In this document: positions 17,346 through 26,275 of the stretch, piece by piece
How positions within the stretch are numbered: position 1 is the first letter of the stretch
How the letters are laid out: each line of letters begins with the position of its first letter
DNA from: Nonomuraea endophytica
GTDB taxonomy: Bacteria; Actinomycetota; Actinomycetes; Streptosporangiales; Streptosporangiaceae
DNA length: 64,000 nucleotides
NCBI RefSeq assembly: GCF_014203235.1
Contig: NZ_JACHIN010000001.1
Coordinates: forward strand, 1,240,001-1,304,000
Direction of reading: 5' to 3'
The notes under the pieces: model-generated
What the model was told of the DNA's origin: nothing
What the model saw: the letters and a program-made list of their open reading frames with translations, nothing else
Databases searched by the model: none
Program-made: the position numbers and the translations under genes

Positions 17346-18821
17346 TTACGGTTTCACGGGCTTTTGTGGTTTTTCTTCGGTTCCATTGGGCGTCGCGCCG
17401 TTGAGAATGGCGCGGGCCAGTCCCAGTCCGGTACCGCCCAGCGTGAGCGCCTTGGCCAGGAGCTCCTCGACGCCCTGCGCGCCGTTGAGCACCACCATGT
17501 GGTCGACGTTGCCGAACGCCTGGGCGCCCGCCTGCACCACCTCCGGCCAGCGCTCGGCCAGTTGCTGGGCGATGACGGCCTCCTGGTTGTCGGCCAGCGC
17601 CTCGGCGCGCGCCCTGATGGCCGCCGCCTCCGCCAGGCCCTTGGCCTGCTCGGCCTCCGCCTCGGCCAGGCCCAGCGCCCTGGCCGCCTCGGCCTGGGCA
17701 AGACCGCGCGCCTTGGCCGCGGCGGCCTCCGCCTCGCCGGCGACCCTGGTGGCCGCGCCGGCCGCCTCTCCGCGCAGCCGTACGGACTCCGCGTCGGCCG
17801 CGGCGGCCTGCTTAACCTGGGAGGCCTGGGCCACGGCGCGCAGCTCGGTCTCCCTGGCCTCGGCCTCGGCCTGGGCGATGCGGGCGTCGCGTTCGGCCTG
17901 GGAGAGCGTGACCGTCTCGTACGCCTTGGCGTCGGCGGGCTTGCGCACCTGCGACTGCAGCCGTTGCTCGGACAGCTGGGCCTCCAGCTCGGCGGCCCTG
18001 GTCTCCTGGACGACCACCTCCTGGCGGGCGCTCGCCTCCGACAGCGGTCCCGCCTGCCGGGAGGTGGCCTGGGCGCGGTCGATCTCGGCCTGGTAGGAGG
18101 CCTGCTTGATCTGGGCGTCACGCCAGGCGGCCGCCTTGTTGGCCGCGGCGACCTGCTCGGCCTCGGTGGCCTCCTGGTCGCGCTGCGCCTCGGCGATGCG
18201 GGCGCTGGCGGCGATCTTGGCGGCGTGCGGCTTGCCCAGGTTGGCGATGTAGCCGGTCTCGTCGTCGATCTCCTGGATCTGCAGCGAGTCGACGATCAGG
18301 CCGAGCTTGCTCATCTCGTCGGCGGCCGAGGCCCTGGTCTCGCTGGTCAGGCGTTCGCGGTTGAGGATGAGGTCCTCGACGGTGAGGCCGCCGATGATCG
18401 AGCGCAGGTGGCCGGTGAACAGCTCGTGGATCGCGCCCGTCATGAAGTCCTGCTGGTCGAGGAAGCGCCGGGCGGCGTTGGCGATGGAGGTGAGGTCGTC
18501 ACCGACCTTGTAGATGACCACGCCCCTGATGTGGACGGGGATGCCCTGCTGAGTGACGCAGGAGACCTGGAGGTTGGCGGATCTGGTGTCGAGGCGCAGG
18601 CGCCTGGCCGTCTGGAAGCCGGGCAGCACCGCCGTACCCTTGCCGGTGATGATCTTGAAGCCTAACGAGTCGAGACCGTCACCTCGGCGACGGGCGCCGA
18701 GGCCCGAGATGATCAGCGCCTCGTTGGGCTCGGCGACCCGCCAGACCGCCTTGAACAGCAGGATGACGGCGACGACCGCGACGAGGATTCCCCCGCCGGC
18801 GATGAAGAACTCAGGGGACAT
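17346..18821 (-). CDS. Flotillin-like SPFH domain protein
   Basis: 491 residues. One N-terminal membrane helix (ILVAVVAVILLFKAVW) is followed by a prohibitin-homology/SPFH domain (about 30-190; CVTQQGIPVHIRGVVIYKVG). A long Ala/Glu-rich coiled coil with EA repeats then runs to about 400, the flotillin signature. The C-terminus has ALTLGGTGLGLARAILNG. In bacteria such proteins organise membrane microdomains. GGGAGG precedes the ATG and overlaps the stop of the NfeD-like gene 9 bp upstream, the usual NfeD-flotillin pairing. Confidence 0.88.
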   Translation of the reverse strand: MSPEFFIAGGGILVAVVAVILLFKAVWRVAEPNEALIISGLGARRRGDGLDSLGFKIITGKGTAVLPGFQTARRLRLDTRSANLQVSCVTQQGIPVHIRGVVIYKVGDDLTSIANAARRFLDQQDFMTGAIHELFTGHLRSIIGGLTVEDLILNRERLTSETRASAADEMSKLGLIVDSLQIQEIDDETGYIANLGKPHAAKIAASARIAEAQRDQEATEAEQVAAANKAAAWRDAQIKQASYQAEIDRAQATSRQAGPLSEASARQEVVVQETRAAELEAQLSEQRLQSQVRKPADAKAYETVTLSQAERDARIAQAEAEARETELRAVAQASQVKQAAAADAESVRLRGEAAGAATRVAGEAEAAAAKARGLAQAEAARALGLAEAEAEQAKGLAEAAAIRARAEALADNQEAVIAQQLAERWPEVVQAGAQAFGNVDHMVVLNGAQGVEELLAKALTLGGTGLGLARAILNGATPNGTEEKPQKPVKP

Positions 18822-18830
18822 CAGGCCTCC

Positions 18831-19030
18831 CTAGACCAGTGCGCGAGCCACGTAGACCGTGCGCGGCGGGAAGTACTCCACCACCACCACGATCGTCCCG
18901 ACCGGGAATTCCTCGTCGGCCACGCTCGGATGGGCGTAGAAGGCCTCCACGCCGCCCCTCACCTGGACCATCACCTCGCCGACCAGACCAGGCCGATCCT
19001 CCCCGTGACCCGCCCCTGCTTGCCGACCAT
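18831..19030 (-). pseudogene. NfeD-like small protein with a 1-base frameshift
   Basis: From the ATG at 19030 (GGGGAG upstream) the first frame reads MVGKQGRVTGRIG and then leaves the family pattern and stops. Shifting one base at about 18991-18995, the second frame reads GLVGEVMVQVRGGVEAF and ends VVVEYFPPRTVYVARALV at 18831. One missing C/G in the GGCC run would restore a continuous OB-fold NfeD-type protein of about 66 residues. The total span of 200 bases is not divisible by three. It is either a real inactivation of the flotillin partner or a sequencing error in a G/C run. Confidence 0.7.
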
Positions 19031-19163
19031 CGGTCTCCCCCCGTCGGTGATATTCCGGACGCTACTCCAATCAGGCATTCGCGGTAATAGGCGTCGCAAA
19101 ATGTTCCTCCAGGGGCTGCGCGCCTTAGAGCGGCATTTACCGCCCGTAGTGATGATCGCGCCC

Positions 19164-21131
19164 ATGAGTGACATCAACCCCCGCAGGGCACACGAGCTCG
19201 GGATGGGACGGCCTATATCGCGCCGGGACTTCTTCGACGGCGTGGCGATGGCCGCGGGGGTGGCGGCGCTCGGCGCCGCGGCGGGATGCGGGCCGAGTTC
19301 CGGTGAGCCGGGCGTCATCGGCACCCCGGAACTCCAGGTCCCGACCGACGTGAAGTTCCCGCCCACGCTCACCGGGCTGCAGGGCAACACTCCGCAGGCG
19401 CTCAGCGTGCCGCACGCCCTGCGCGACGACCGCTTCTGGGAGTACGCCGGCACGCCCGAGTTCACCGGCGAGAACTACGACCTCGTCGTGGTCGGTGGCG
19501 GCATCAGCGGGGTCAGCGCCGCCTTCGAATGGCTGCGGACCAACCCCGGCGGGCGCATCCTCATCCTGGACAACCACGACGAGATCGGGGGCCACGCGCG
19601 CCGCAACGAGTTCACTCCGCAGGCCCGCAAGGGCCCGCTCATCGGCTACGGCGGCTCGCAGTCGATCGAGGCCCCGTCCGTCTGGACGCCCGAGGGCAAG
19701 AACCTCCTCCAGCAGCTCAGCGTCAAGGTCGAGAAGTTCGAGAAGTACTTCGACCAGAAGCTCTACACCAACCTCAAGATGTACGACAGCGTCATGTGCG
19801 ACCGGGAGACCTTCCCGGTGGAGCGGCTGGTCAAGTACACGCCGGGCATCAAGGCGGAGGAGTGGATCGCCCAGCTCCCGGTGGCGGAACAGGCCAAGAA
19901 GGACCTGCTGCGCCTGTACAAGAACCCGCCCGACTGGTTCCCCGGCATGCCGCAGGCCGAGAAGGAGCGCAGGCTCGCCGACCTGACGTACTCGCGGTTC
20001 CTGCTGGAGGTGTGCAAGGTCCACCCGGACGCGGAGCTGTTCCTGCGCACGCAGTCCAGCGACGAATGGGCCTACAGCACCCAGGCGTTCGGGGCGATCG
20101 ACGCCTGGGGCAGCGCGGAGGAGTGGGAGTATCCCGGCTTCCAGGGCCTGAAGCTCGACGCCGGCAAGCCGTCCAAGTTCAACTCCCCCAGCATGATCAA
20201 GGAATGGGACGCCGACGACGCGTACATCTACCACTTCCCCGAGGGCAACCAGGCGCTGGTCAGGATGATGGTCGGCCGGATGATCCCCGGCTTCGCCAGC
20301 GCGACCGACATGGACGGCATCACCACCGCCTCCTTCGACTACGGCAAGCTCGACCTGCCCTCGAACCGGGTGCGCTTCCGGCTGTCCAGCCCCGTGGTGA
20401 CGGCGTCCAACGACGGCGACCCGGACACCGCGACCACCGCCACCGTGGGCTACTTCGACGGCCACCAGATCAGGACCGTACGCGCCGGGGCCGTCGTCAT
20501 GGCCTGCTGGAACATGGTCATCCCCTACCTGGTACCGTCGCTGCCGCCGGCGCAGAAGCAGGCCATGCACCAGGCGGTCAAGATGCCGCTGCTCTACGCG
20601 ATGGTGCAGCTGCGGAACTGGGAGGCCTGGCGGAAGGTCGGCATCAACCACACCCGCTGGACCGGCGCCTACTGGTGCGTCTCCGAGCTCGACTACCCGG
20701 TCAGCATGCCCGGCTACGAGTGCCCGAAGGACCCATCCCAGCCGATCAACGTGCACATGATCGCCACGCCGTGCGTGTCGGCGATGGGGCCGAGCGAGGG
20801 CGCGATCGCCGGCCGCCACAACCTGCTCAAGACGGACTTCTCCTTCTTCGAGTACACGATCCGCGACCAGCTGGCCAGGCTCCTCGGCGCCGGCGGTTTC
20901 GACCCCGGCAAGGACATCGAGGCGATCACCGTCAACCGCTGGGGCCACGGCTACGCCCCCGAGTACTGCCGCCCCTGGAACGCCTTCTACCCCGAGGGCC
21001 CCTTCCCCGCCGAGACCGCGCGCAGGCGGCACGGCAGGATCGCGATCGCCAACTCCGACTCGATCCCGGCCGCCTACGCAGACGCCGCCATCACCGCCGC
21101 CCACCGAGCCGTCGCGGAGCTGTCCACATGA
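19164..21131 (+). CDS. Tat-exported FAD-dependent oxidoreductase, spermidine dehydrogenase-like
   Basis: 655 residues from the ATG at 19164. The N-terminus has the twin-arginine motif ISRRDFF and a hydrophobic stretch ending GAAAGC, a lipobox, so it is probably a folded, membrane-tethered exported enzyme. The FAD-binding motif LVVVGGGISGVSAAFEWL is near residue 110, followed by DNHDEIGGHARRNEF. The C-terminal part has VNRWGHGYAPEY and ARRRHGRIAIANSDS, as in the spermidine dehydrogenase/amine oxidase group. The stop overlaps the start of the PrsW gene, so the two are translated together. Confidence 0.8.
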   Translation: MSDINPRRAHELGMGRPISRRDFFDGVAMAAGVAALGAAAGCGPSSGEPGVIGTPELQVPTDVKFPPTLTGLQGNTPQALSVPHALRDDRFWEYAGTPEFTGENYDLVVVGGGISGVSAAFEWLRTNPGGRILILDNHDEIGGHARRNEFTPQARKGPLIGYGGSQSIEAPSVWTPEGKNLLQQLSVKVEKFEKYFDQKLYTNLKMYDSVMCDRETFPVERLVKYTPGIKAEEWIAQLPVAEQAKKDLLRLYKNPPDWFPGMPQAEKERRLADLTYSRFLLEVCKVHPDAELFLRTQSSDEWAYSTQAFGAIDAWGSAEEWEYPGFQGLKLDAGKPSKFNSPSMIKEWDADDAYIYHFPEGNQALVRMMVGRMIPGFASATDMDGITTASFDYGKLDLPSNRVRFRLSSPVVTASNDGDPDTATTATVGYFDGHQIRTVRAGAVVMACWNMVIPYLVPSLPPAQKQAMHQAVKMPLLYAMVQLRNWEAWRKVGINHTRWTGAYWCVSELDYPVSMPGYECPKDPSQPINVHMIATPCVSAMGPSEGAIAGRHNLLKTDFSFFEYTIRDQLARLLGAGGFDPGKDIEAITVNRWGHGYAPEYCRPWNAFYPEGPFPAETARRRHGRIAIANSDSIPAAYADAAITAAHRAVAELST

Positions 21132-21958
21132 GAGCCTGGCTGAAGATCTTCCTGATCGGGCTGGCCCTGTGGGCCGCCTCCGTCCTGGTCACGATCTGGA
21201 CCGAGAACTCCAACCTCATCCCCACCGTGGTGCTGCTCGGCAGCTTCCTGGTGCCGGTGACGTTCGTGGTCTGGGCCTACACCCGGGAACGCTCGTCGGA
21301 GGTGACCGTCGAGCTGCTGTTCAAGGCGTTCGTGATCGGCGGCGTCCTCGGCGTGCTCGGCGCCTCGATCCTGGAGAGCTACCTCCAGCCGTCGCTGATC
21401 ATGTACGCCGGCGTCGGCCTCATCGAGGAGGGCGTCAAGCTGGCGGCCCTGATGCTGCTGACCCGCGGCCTGCGCCGGCACGACGTCTGGGACGGCGTCG
21501 TCCTGGGCGCCACGGTCGGCTTCGGCTTCGCCGCCTTCGAGAGCGCCGGATACGCCTTCAACGCGTTGTTCACCAACGAGGGGCTCTCGGTCGTGCAGGT
21601 GGTGGAGACCGAGATCCTTCGGGGCGTGCTCGCGCCCGTCGGCCACGGCCTGTGGACCGCGATCGTCGGCGGCGTGCTGTTCTCGGCGGGCGGCAGGCTG
21701 GCCGGCAGGGTGATCCTGGCGTACCTGGGCGTCTCCCTTCTGCACGCGCTCTGGGACTCGATGAGCGGCCTGGCGATCGCGATCACGTTGCTGCTGACCG
21801 GGCAGCCGTGGCAGTTCCAGCTGATCCGGATCGGGAAGGTGCCCGGCGTCACCGACGGGCAGGTCCACCTCTACACGGTGCTGAACTGGGGCGGGCTGAT
21901 CGTCATCTCCGCCCTGGCGCTGCTCTGGCTGCGGTCGATCAGCCGCCGAGCGCGCTGA
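21128..21958 (+). CDS. PrsW-family membrane protease-like protein
   Basis: 276 residues with about eight to nine membrane helices. The PrsW/CPBP-like active-site residues are visible: the Glu pair in GVGLIEEGVKLAAL, the Glu in GFAAFESAGYAF, the His in APVGHGLWTAI, and His/Asp in LLHALWDSMSG. PrsW in Bacillus cleaves an anti-sigma factor; here the substrate is unknown. Its ATGA overlap with the FAD oxidoreductase gene ties it to an exported redox enzyme. It overlaps the convergent SDR gene by 20 bases. Confidence 0.85.
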   Translation: MRAWLKIFLIGLALWAASVLVTIWTENSNLIPTVVLLGSFLVPVTFVVWAYTRERSSEVTVELLFKAFVIGGVLGVLGASILESYLQPSLIMYAGVGLIEEGVKLAALMLLTRGLRRHDVWDGVVLGATVGFGFAAFESAGYAFNALFTNEGLSVVQVVETEILRGVLAPVGHGLWTAIVGGVLFSAGGRLAGRVILAYLGVSLLHALWDSMSGLAIAITLLLTGQPWQFQLIRIGKVPGVTDGQVHLYTVLNWGGLIVISALALLWLRSISRRAR

Positions 21959-22706
21959 GGCTGGCCGTCCAGAGCCGCTCGGCCAGGTCGTGGTCGGCCC
22001 TGCCGCGGGCCGGCTTCTCCTTGACGTAGTAGCGGCCCGCCTCGCCTTCTGACGAGGCCAGGTGGACCAGCGTGCGCGCGCCCGCCTCCGGCGGCTTGGC
22101 GACGCCGGGGATGGCCAGGTAGAAGCGCATCAGCAGCGTGTCGCCCGCGAAGCCGGTGCGGATGATGCCCGGATGGAAGCAGGTCGCCCGCACTCCGCGG
22201 GTGGCCAGCGCCTGCGTGAAGAGCATGTTGGCCTGCTTGGTGTCGCCGTACTGCATCCACGCGTTCCACCGGCGCCGCTCCCTGCTGAGGTCGCCGGGAT
22301 CCAGGCGGCCGGTGTTGCCCGCCATGGAGGTCGTCGTGACGACCTTGTCAACCCGGTCGGTCAGAGAATGGGTCAACAGGAACGGCGCCAGATGGTTGAC
22401 CTGAAACATCAGCTCGTGGCCGTCTCCGGTCACCTGGCGCCGTTTGCTGTGTACTCCGGCGTTGTTGGCCAGCACGTCGATGCGCTCGTAGCGCTCGCGC
22501 AGCACCCCGGCCAGCCGCCGTACGTCGTCGAGCGAGGTGAAGTCGCAGGTCAGGACCTCGGCCTTGGGTCCGGTCAACCCGCCGGCCACAGCCTTGAGCC
22601 GGACCGCGTCGCGGCCCACCAGCACGACCTCGTGCCCGAGTGCCGACAGCCGCCCGGCCGCGGCGGCTCCGATCCCGGCACTGGCCCCAGTTATCACGGT
22701 AATCAT
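21939..22706 (-). CDS. Short-chain dehydrogenase/reductase (retinol dehydrogenase-like)
   Basis: 255 residues. It shows TGASAGIGAAAAGRL, VLANNAGVHS, VTTTSMAGN and the catalytic Tyr/Lys in YGDTKQANMLF. This places it in the WW-oxidoreductase/retinol dehydrogenase-like branch. The ATG at 22706 sits 6 bases after GGGAGG; the GTG one codon earlier is too close. Substrate unknown. Confidence 0.88.
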   Translation of the reverse strand: MITVITGASAGIGAAAAGRLSALGHEVVLVGRDAVRLKAVAGGLTGPKAEVLTCDFTSLDDVRRLAGVLRERYERIDVLANNAGVHSKRRQVTGDGHELMFQVNHLAPFLLTHSLTDRVDKVVTTTSMAGNTGRLDPGDLSRERRRWNAWMQYGDTKQANMLFTQALATRGVRATCFHPGIIRTGFAGDTLLMRFYLAIPGVAKPPEAGARTLVHLASSEGEAGRYYVKEKPARGRADHDLAERLWTASLSALGG

Positions 22707-22817
22707 CACGTTCCTCCCACTGCGCCGGAACCTTAATAGGTGCTAGTCTCCTGTGCGATCTTCCGGAGGTGTATTTACACAAAGTGTGGATATACGCCTC
22801 GACCCCGAGGTTGGAAC

Positions 22818-24965
22818 ATGGGCTCCCGAAACCGGTCAATTCGGTTCAAGATCTTCTTATTGCTGCTGCTCCCCCTGCTGTCTTTGAGCGCGCTCTGGGG
22901 GTTCGTCCTCAACCTCACCGTCGGTGACGGACAGAACCTTCTTCGGGCCAACACCCTCTACCAGACGATCGGCGTGACCTCCACCGATCTGGGACTCCAG
23001 CTTCAGGCGGAACGTACGCGCTCCGTCGCCGCGGCCACCACGCGCAGGCTCACCGAGGACCTGGGCGAGCAGCGGGCCCGCACCGACACCTCCGTCACCC
23101 GGTTCCAGAAGGCCGCCGTGGAAGCCGGCGACGCCGTCACCGAGGAGATGCGCCCCGCCCTCGACGCGCTCAACGCCGAACTCGCCCGGATCACGTCCAT
23201 CCGCGGCGACATCGACACCGGCAACAGCTCCCGGCTGACCGGCATGAACGAGTACAACCGGGTGCTCGACGCGCTCTTCCGCCTCTACGACCACCTCGTC
23301 ACCGTGCCCGACCTCGCCCTGTTCCAGCAGGCCTCCTCGCTGCAGTCCATGGGCAACGCCCGCGAGCTCATCGCCAGGGAGCAGGCGCTCGTCGGCGGCG
23401 CCGTGATCAGCGGCGACCTCAGCCCCGCCGAGGTCACCGCCATGACCGAGTACGTGGCCGCCCGCAAGTTCATGCACGCGCGCGGGCTGGCCGGACTCGA
23501 CGTGTCGCTGCGGCAGCCGTACGAGGAGGTGTTCGGCGGGGAGGCCTTCCTGAGCTTCAGCGCCGTCGAGCTGAGCGTGGTCAAGACCGGCCGGCCCCCG
23601 GCCAACGCCGACGAGTGGGACTCCGCGGTCACCAAGCTCGCCGACCAGCTCGACAAGATCGGCGCCAGCTCCACCGGGGTCATCGCCGAGCGCGCCACCG
23701 ACGGCGCCACCGCGATCATCGTGCGCATCGCGCTGGCGGGCGGCGTCGGTCTCATCGCCGTCATCGCCTCCATTCTCATCTCCGTGCGCTTCGGCCGCCG
23801 CCTCGCCGCCGAGCTCGCCGGCCTGCGCACCGCCGCCCTGGACCTGGCAGAGGTACGGCTCCCGCGCCTGGTCCAAAGGCTGCGCGACGGCGACGAGATC
23901 GACGTCCAGAAGGAGGCCAAGCCGCTCAAGGTCAGCGGCTCGGCCGAGATCACCGACGTGGCCAGCGCCTTCGGCTCGGTGCAGCGCACCGCGGTGGAGG
24001 CCGCCGTCGGCCAGGCGACCGTACGCCAGGGCGTCAGCCAGGTCTTCCTCAACCTCGCCCGGCGCAAGCAGGGTCTGCTGCACCGCCAGCTCTCCCTGCT
24101 CGACGCCATGCAGCGCCGTACGCACGACCCGGACCGGCTGGACGAGCTGTTCCGCCTCGACCACCTGACCACCCGCATGCGCCGGCACGCGGAGGGCCTG
24201 ATCATCCTGTCGGGCGCCGCCCCGGGCCGCGCCTGGCGCAAGCCGGTGCCGGTGCTCGACATCGTGCGCGCCGCGATCGCCGAGGTCGAGGACTACGCCC
24301 GGATCAACGTCGAGACCATGCCCGCCGCCGCCCTCGACGGCGGCGCCGCGGCCGACCTCACCCACCTCGTGGCCGAACTGGTCGAGAACGCGAGCATCTA
24401 CTCCTCGCCGGAGACCGCCGTGCAGGTGCGCGGCGACCTGGTCAGCAACGGCTACGTGCTGGAAGTCGAGGACCGGGGGCTCGGCCTCAGCCCTCAGGAG
24501 TACGCCGAGATCAACGCCCGGCTGGCCGACCCGCCCGAGTTCGACCTGGCCGACAGCGACCGGCTCGGACTGTTCGTCGTGGCGCGGCTGGCCCAGCGCC
24601 ACGGGCTGCAGGTGACGCTGCGCGCATCCCCCTTCAGCGGCACCACCGCGATCGTGCTCATCCCGAAGCGGCTCGTCACCGAGCGGGAAGCGCTGCCTCC
24701 CGCGCCGGAGGAGGAGCCGCTCGAGCTGCCGAGCCGTTCGAGCAGGAGGCCCAAACCACTCGCCGTGGTGGGCCTGCCGAACGACGGCCTGCCCAGGCGG
24801 GTACGGCAGGCCAACCTGCCCGCCCAGCTCAGCAAGCCGCCGGATCCACCGCCGCCGCCCACAACTGAACGCTCTCCCGACGAGGTACGCGACCTATTCT
24901 CCGCGTTCCAGCGGGGAACCCAGCGCGCCCGAGAAGAAGCAGACAACGAGGGGGACGACTCATGA
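22818..24965 (+). CDS. Conservon 1: NIT-domain sensor histidine kinase (CvnA type)
   Basis: 715 residues. TM1 is at about 12-34 (FKIFLLLLLPLLSLSALWGF), a nitrate/nitrite-sensing-type extracellular domain at about 45-290, and TM2 at about 305-330. A HAMP-like region and a degenerate phosphoacceptor region (LDHLTTRMRRHAEGLIILSG) follow. The HATPase domain has LVAELVENASIYSSP and EDRGLGLSP. A Pro-rich tail ends the protein. GAGG lies 11 bases before the ATG. Stop and start overlap (ATGA) with the roadblock gene. This is the first gene of a four-gene conservon that in Streptomyces forms a G-protein-like membrane complex. Confidence 0.93.
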   Translation: MGSRNRSIRFKIFLLLLLPLLSLSALWGFVLNLTVGDGQNLLRANTLYQTIGVTSTDLGLQLQAERTRSVAAATTRRLTEDLGEQRARTDTSVTRFQKAAVEAGDAVTEEMRPALDALNAELARITSIRGDIDTGNSSRLTGMNEYNRVLDALFRLYDHLVTVPDLALFQQASSLQSMGNARELIAREQALVGGAVISGDLSPAEVTAMTEYVAARKFMHARGLAGLDVSLRQPYEEVFGGEAFLSFSAVELSVVKTGRPPANADEWDSAVTKLADQLDKIGASSTGVIAERATDGATAIIVRIALAGGVGLIAVIASILISVRFGRRLAAELAGLRTAALDLAEVRLPRLVQRLRDGDEIDVQKEAKPLKVSGSAEITDVASAFGSVQRTAVEAAVGQATVRQGVSQVFLNLARRKQGLLHRQLSLLDAMQRRTHDPDRLDELFRLDHLTTRMRRHAEGLIILSGAAPGRAWRKPVPVLDIVRAAIAEVEDYARINVETMPAAALDGGAAADLTHLVAELVENASIYSSPETAVQVRGDLVSNGYVLEVEDRGLGLSPQEYAEINARLADPPEFDLADSDRLGLFVVARLAQRHGLQVTLRASPFSGTTAIVLIPKRLVTEREALPPAPEEEPLELPSRSSRRPKPLAVVGLPNDGLPRRVRQANLPAQLSKPPDPPPPPTTERSPDEVRDLFSAFQRGTQRAREEADNEGDDS

Positions 24966-25369
24966 GCACGCCCATCACGAACACCGGGGAGCTCAACTGG
25001 CTCCTCGACGACCTGGCGACCAGGGTCGCAGCCGTCAGGCAGGCAGTGATCCTGTCGACCGACGGCCTCGCGGTCGGCTACTCCAAGGGCCTGACCCGCG
25101 AGGACGCCGAGCATCTGGCCGCCGTGGCGTCGGGTTTCCACAGCCTGGCCCGCGGCACCGGCCGCCACTTCGAGGGTGGCGACGTGCGCCAGACCATCGT
25201 GGAGATGGAGCAGGCGTTCCTGTTCGTCACCGCCGCCGGCCAGGGCACCTGCCTGGCCGTGATGGCCGAGGCGAACGTGGACGTCGGCCACATCGCCTAC
25301 GAGATGGCGATGCTGGTCAAACGGGTCGGGCAGCACATCACGACCAACCCCCGATCGGGCCTGTCATGA
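24962..25369 (+). CDS. Conservon 1: roadblock/LC7 domain protein (CvnB type)
   Basis: 135 residues, a single roadblock/LC7 domain. It opens with ELNWLLDDLATRVAAVRQAV and continues LSTDGLAVGYSKGLTREDAEHL, the canonical pattern. In conservons this small protein helps control the nucleotide state of the partner GTPase. It overlaps by four bases with both neighbours, indicating fixed stoichiometry. Confidence 0.95.
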   Translation: MSTPITNTGELNWLLDDLATRVAAVRQAVILSTDGLAVGYSKGLTREDAEHLAAVASGFHSLARGTGRHFEGGDVRQTIVEMEQAFLFVTAAGQGTCLAVMAEANVDVGHIAYEMAMLVKRVGQHITTNPRSGLS

Positions 25370-25722
25370 CGATGTGGATGGACGACGAGGCCGGGCCGCT
25401 GGTCCGTCCTTACGCTCTGACCCGGGGCAGGACGCGGTCCGCCTCGGGTGAGACGCTCGACCTGATCGCCATGGTGAGCGCCGTGGGCGACCCGCCGGGC
25501 GGTCTCGGCCCCGAGCAACTCGCCATCCTGCGGGCAGCGCGCTCGCCGATCTCGGTCGCCGACGTAGCCGTCGAGCTCGACCTCCCGGTCGGCGTCGTCC
25601 GCGTGCTGCTGAGCGACCTGCACGACCACGGACTCATCTCGGTGACCGCTCCCAACGCGGCGGGGCCGCGGCCCAGTGAGCGACTTCTCAAGGAAGTGAT
25701 CAATGGACTCCGAGCTCTCTGA
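25366..25722 (+). CDS. Conservon 1: DUF742 protein (CvnC type)
   Basis: 118 residues of DUF742. The signature VRPYALTRGRTRSA occurs near residue 10, followed by a winged-helix-like segment (SVADVAVELDLPVGVVRVLLSDLHDHGLI). The C-terminal LLKEVINGLRAL overlaps the start of the GTPase gene by 20 bases. Confidence 0.95.
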   Translation: MTMWMDDEAGPLVRPYALTRGRTRSASGETLDLIAMVSAVGDPPGGLGPEQLAILRAARSPISVADVAVELDLPVGVVRVLLSDLHDHGLISVTAPNAAGPRPSERLLKEVINGLRAL

Positions 25723-26275
25723 CGACCCCGTAGCGCTCAAGATCCTCATCGCGGGCGGCTTCGGCGTCGGCAAGACCACCCTGGTCGGCTCGATCAGCGA
25801 GATCAAGCCGCTGCGGACCGAGGAGGTGCTGTCCGACATCGGCATCGGGGTGGACGACCTCGACGGGGTCGAGAAGAAGACGACCACGACCGTGGCCATG
25901 GACTTCGGGCGCATCACGATCAGGGAGGGACTGGTCGTCTACCTGTTCGGCACGCCCGGCCAGGAGCGGTTCTGGTTCATGTGGGACGAGCTCTCCCACG
26001 GCGCCCTGGGCGCGGTCGTGATCGCCGACACCCGGCGGCTGACGGACTGCTTCCCCTCGGTGGACTACTTCGAGCAGCGCGGCACGCCGTTCGTGGTCGC
26101 CGTCAACTGCTTCGACGGCGCCTCCAGGCACAGCGTCGAGGACGTGCGCATCGCGCTGGACCTGGACGACGACGTGCCGGTGCTGCTCTGTGACGTGCGG
26201 CGGCGGGCCTCGGCCAAGGAGGTCATGGTCTCGCTGGTGGAGCACTCGCTGCGCACGCTCACCGCCGCCGGCTAG
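25703..26275 (+). CDS. Conservon 1: Ras-like GTP/ATP-binding protein (CvnD type)
   Basis: 190 residues. The P-loop GGFGVGKTTLVGSISEI is at about residues 15-31, a switch region is LDGVEKKTTTTVAMDFGRI, the Walker B-like LFGTPGQERFWFMWDEL follows, and the specificity loop is NCFDG, a variant of NKxD. The protein is cytoplasmic and in studied conservons associates with the membrane kinase-like partner. It ends 4 bases into the convergent DUF4331 gene. Confidence 0.95.
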   Translation: MDSELSDDPVALKILIAGGFGVGKTTLVGSISEIKPLRTEEVLSDIGIGVDDLDGVEKKTTTTVAMDFGRITIREGLVVYLFGTPGQERFWFMWDELSHGALGAVVIADTRRLTDCFPSVDYFEQRGTPFVVAVNCFDGASRHSVEDVRIALDLDDDVPVLLCDVRRRASAKEVMVSLVEHSLRTLTAAG

